64,000 nucleotides of DNA. Source: Pseudomonas reactans. GTDB taxonomy: Bacteria; Pseudomonadota; Gammaproteobacteria; Pseudomonadales; Pseudomonadaceae. Below are positions 62,601-64,000 of the stretch, in pieces. Under the pieces are notes generated by a model, which made no database searches, was not told where the DNA came from, and saw only the letters and a list, made by a program, of their open reading frames with translations. Both the position numbers and the translations under genes were made by a program. The stretch spans positions 1 through 64,000 of the forward strand of contig NZ_JACAPG010000021.1 in the NCBI RefSeq assembly GCF_013385825.1. Reading direction: 5' to 3'. Positions within the stretch are counted from its first letter, which is position 1. The number at the start of each line of letters is the position of its first letter.

Positions 62601-63532
62601 CCGAGACCAGCTACCAGATCCAACGCCTGCGCGACAACGTTGAGTGCGCCGAGCAGGAATTCGACGTTATCCTGGAAGAAGACAATCCGGGCCTGAGCAC
62701 CAAGCTCAGCTTCGACGTCAACCAGGACATCGCCGCGCCTTACATCAAGAAAGGCATCCGCCCACAGGTTGCCGTACTGCGTGAGCAGGGCGTCAATGGC
62801 CAGGTGGAAATGGCGGCCGCGTTCGACCGCGCCGGCTTCAATGCGATCGACGTGCACATGAGCGACATCCTCGCCGGTCGCGTTGACCTCAACGAGTTCA
62901 AAGGCCTGGTAGCCTGCGGCGGTTTCTCCTACGGCGACGTGCTGGGTGCCGGTGAAGGCTGGGCCAAGTCGGCCCTCTTCAACAGCCGTGCACGTGATGC
63001 GTTCCAAGGCTTCTTCGAGCGCAACGACAGCTTCACCCTGGGTGTGTGCAACGGTTGCCAGATGATGTCCAACCTCAGCGAGCTGATCCCGGGCAGCGAG
63101 TTCTGGCCGCACTTCGTGCGTAACCGTTCCGAGCAGTTCGAAGCCCGTGTCGCCATGGTGCAGGTGCAGGAATCCAACTCGATCTTCCTGCAAGGCATGG
63201 CCGGTTCGCGCATGCCAATCGCCATCGCTCACGGTGAAGGCCATGCCGAGTTCGAAAGCGAAGAAGCGTTGCTGGAAGCCGACCTGTCCGGCACCGTCGC
63301 CCTGCGTTTTGTCGACAACCACGGCAAGGTCACCGAGACCTACCCAGCCAACCCGAACGGCTCGCCGCGCGGGATCACCGGCCTCACCAGCCGCGACGGT
63401 CGCGTGACCATCATGATGCCGCACCCGGAGCGCGTATTCCGCGCCGTGCAGAACTCATGGCGCCCGGAAGAGTGGAACGAAGACGGCGCCTGGATGCGCA
63501 TGTTCCGCAACGCCCGCGTGTGGGTGAACTAA
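59636..63532 (+). CDS. purL: Phosphoribosylformylglycinamidine synthase PurL
   Basis: The 1298-residue single-chain enzyme converts FGAR to FGAM in purine synthesis. N-terminal linker, two AIRS-like ATP-binding halves (with FAQANSEHCRHKIFN near residue 205 and the GGGAASSMATG loop) and a C-terminal class I glutaminase domain with GVCNGCQM and the HGEGHAEF histidine are visible. Start at ATG 59636 (MLILRGAPALSAFR). With guaBA it makes a purine cluster, although the accessory block now separates them. Confidence 0.98.
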   Translation: MLILRGAPALSAFRHSKLLEQLSQKVPAVTGLYAEFAHFADVTGVLTADEQQVLARLLKYGPSVPVQEPNGRLFLVLPRFGTISPWSSKASDIARNCGLDKIQRLERGIAFYVAGQFSDAEAELIASSLHDRMTQIIVSQLEQAAGLFSHAEPKPLTAIDVLGGGRAALEKANTELGLALAEDEIDYLVNAFNGLKRNPHDIELMMFAQANSEHCRHKIFNASWDIDGESQEKSLFGMIKNTYVMHSEGVLSAYKDNASVIVGSVAGRFFPDPETRQYGAVQEPVHILMKVETHNHPTAIAPFPGAATGSGGEIRDEGATGRGAKPKAGLTGFTVSNLQIPGFEQPWEVPYGKPERIVTALDIMIEGPLGGAAFNNEFGRPALTGYFRTFEQSITTPRGDEVRGYHKPIMLAGGMGNIREEHVKKGEILVGSKLIVLGGPAMLIGLGGGAASSMATGTSSADLDFASVQRENPEMERRCQEVIDRCWQLGDKNPISFIHDVGAGGLSNAFPELVNDGDRGGRFELRNIPNDEPGMAPHEIWSNESQERYVLAVGAEDFARFQAICERERCPFAVVGEATAEPQLTVTDSHFGNSPVDMPLEVLLGKAPRMHRSAVRETELGDDFDPSQLELADSIERVLHHPAVASKSFLITIGDRTITGLVARDQMVGPWQVPVADVAVTATSFDVYTGEAMAMGERTPLALLDAPASGRMAIGETLTNIAASRIGKLSDIKLSANWMSAAGHPGEDARLYDTVKAVGMELCPELGITIPVGKDSMSMATRWNEDGVDKTVTSPLSLIVTGFAPVTDIRHTLTPQLRMDKGTTDLILIDLGRGQNRMGASILAQTHGKLGSQAPDVDDAEDLKAFFAVIQGLNADGHLLAYHDRSDGGLLTSVVEMAFAGHCGLNIVLDSVAEDASEINGILFNEELGAVIQVRQDATPDVLAQFSAAGLDDCVAVIGQPINNGEINISFNGDTVFAGQRRLLQRQWAETSYQIQRLRDNVECAEQEFDVILEEDNPGLSTKLSFDVNQDIAAPYIKKGIRPQVAVLREQGVNGQVEMAAAFDRAGFNAIDVHMSDILAGRVDLNEFKGLVACGGFSYGDVLGAGEGWAKSALFNSRARDAFQGFFERNDSFTLGVCNGCQMMSNLSELIPGSEFWPHFVRNRSEQFEARVAMVQVQESNSIFLQGMAGSRMPIAIAHGEGHAEFESEEALLEADLSGTVALRFVDNHGKVTETYPANPNGSPRGITGLTSRDGRVTIMMPHPERVFRAVQNSWRPEEWNEDGAWMRMFRNARVWVN

Positions 63533-63536
63533 GACG

Positions 63537-63848
63537 GTGTACAAGCTCGCCTTCTTTGTACCCGCAAGCCATGTGGAGACGGTGAAAACCGCCGTCTTCG
63601 CAGCCGGCGGCGGGCGCATCGGCAACTACGACAGCTGCGCCTGGCAAGTGCTGGGCCAGGGCCAATTCCGCGCGTTGGACGGCAGTCAGCCGTTTATCGG
63701 GCAGATGGGCCAGGTTGAAGTGGTTGACGAGTGGAAGGTGGAGTTGGTGGTGGCGGATGAATTGATTGTGGCTGTTGTGGCTGCGCTCAAACTCAGTCAC
63801 CCGTATGAGACACCGGCGTATGAGGTGTGGCAGTTGGCGGATTTTTGA
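63537..63848 (+). CDS. YqfO/NIF3-like (PII-like) small protein
   Basis: The 103-residue protein (MYKLAFFVPASHVETVKTAVF, GGGRIGNYDSCAWQ, HPYETPAYEV) is the ferredoxin-like insertion domain found in NIF3/YqfO proteins, here stand-alone. Its precise job is unknown. It uses GTG at 63537, 4 bp after purL, so is likely cotranscribed. Confidence 0.87.
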   Translation: MYKLAFFVPASHVETVKTAVFAAGGGRIGNYDSCAWQVLGQGQFRALDGSQPFIGQMGQVEVVDEWKVELVVADELIVAVVAALKLSHPYETPAYEVWQLADF

Positions 63849-63870
63849 TTCGCTCGCTGTAGAAACAGGA

Positions 63871-63905
63871 AACCCGCTGGGCCAGTTTGGTCAGCGGGTT
63901 TTTTG
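63871..63905 (+). terminator. Terminator of purL-yqfO
   Basis: AACCCGCTG ... CAGCGGGTT stem followed by TTTTTT, about 25 bp after the YqfO-like stop codon. Confidence 0.92.
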
Positions 63906-63919
63906 TTGGCTGTGAAATC

Positions 63920-63987
63920 CCATCGCCGGCAAGCCGGCTCCTACAGAGGGAGCGCGTTCAACTGTAGGAGCCGGCTTGCCGGCGATG
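63920..63987. repeat. REP palindrome pair (GCCGGC class) at the right edge
   Basis: CATCGCCGGCAAGCCGGCTCC and the inverted copy span 68 bp with CTACAG...CTGTAG inside; same class as 32669 and 57805. Confidence 0.88.
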
Positions 63988-64000
63988 GCGTCCGTACAGG

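Noticed and set aside
59408..63424. Minus-strand open frame of over 1300 codons across purL
   Set aside because: Antisense shadow caused by third-position GC bias; the plus-strand protein is unmistakably PurL.
22802..63987. Repeated palindromes as a CRISPR array
   Set aside because: The repeats are dispersed inverted REP pairs several kilobases apart, not regularly spaced direct repeats with spacers; no cas genes are present.

Overview
The window looks like a chromosomal segment of a fluorescent Pseudomonas (P. fluorescens group). The evidence is high GC, classic pseudomonad gene orders (queA-tgt-yajC-secD-secF; iscRSUA-hscBA-fdx-iscX-ndk-rlmN-pilW-rodZ-ispG-hisS-yfgM-bamB-der; leuA; xseA; guaBA; mltF/purL), and several REP/REPIN palindromes with the typical TGTAGGAG...CTCCTACA ends. 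The organism call is inferred from gene order and protein similarity by eye; no database search was run.

Layout. 1-36643 is almost entirely core: a tRNA-Leu(CAA), the queuosine/Sec operon, suhB, trmJ, cysE, a complete IscR-controlled Fe-S assembly operon, nucleotide, isoprenoid and tRNA-charging genes, BAM and ribosome-assembly genes, a transaminase/omega-amidase pair, leuA (with a possible leader peptide), a M23 peptidase, xseA, a LysR/TSUP divergent pair, and guaB-guaA. 36644-49500 is accessory. An island of about 5 kb sits exactly at the 3' end of guaA and is bounded by an imperfect 51-bp direct repeat of the guaA stop/terminator region. It carries one 1540-codon gene whose product combines a PD-(D/E)xK nuclease-like N-terminus, a STAND/NACHT-like NTPase and a long helical C-terminus, the layout of Avs-type antiphage proteins. 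Next come an autotransporter, a lipoprotein hydrolase, a large TerD-related protein and a hipBA-like toxin-antitoxin pair. 49503-57809 is a complete trehalose PTS catabolic locus: TreR with two perfect operators, the EIIBC permease TreP, phosphotrehalase TreC, a sugar porin, an EIIA-HPr-EI fusion, and a tiny EIIB-like protein lacking the phospho-cysteine. 57888-63848 returns to core genes (mltF, purL, a YqfO/NIF3-like protein).

How parts work together. QueA and Tgt modify tRNA while YajC/SecDF support export. The isc cluster builds Fe-S centres that IspG and RlmN, encoded just downstream, need. TreP, TreC, the porin and the EI fusion form a self-contained import and phosphorylation route for trehalose. 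The most promising unusual system is the Avs-like gene in the guaA island; the Cys-less EIIB protein and the TerD-like gene are secondary targets.
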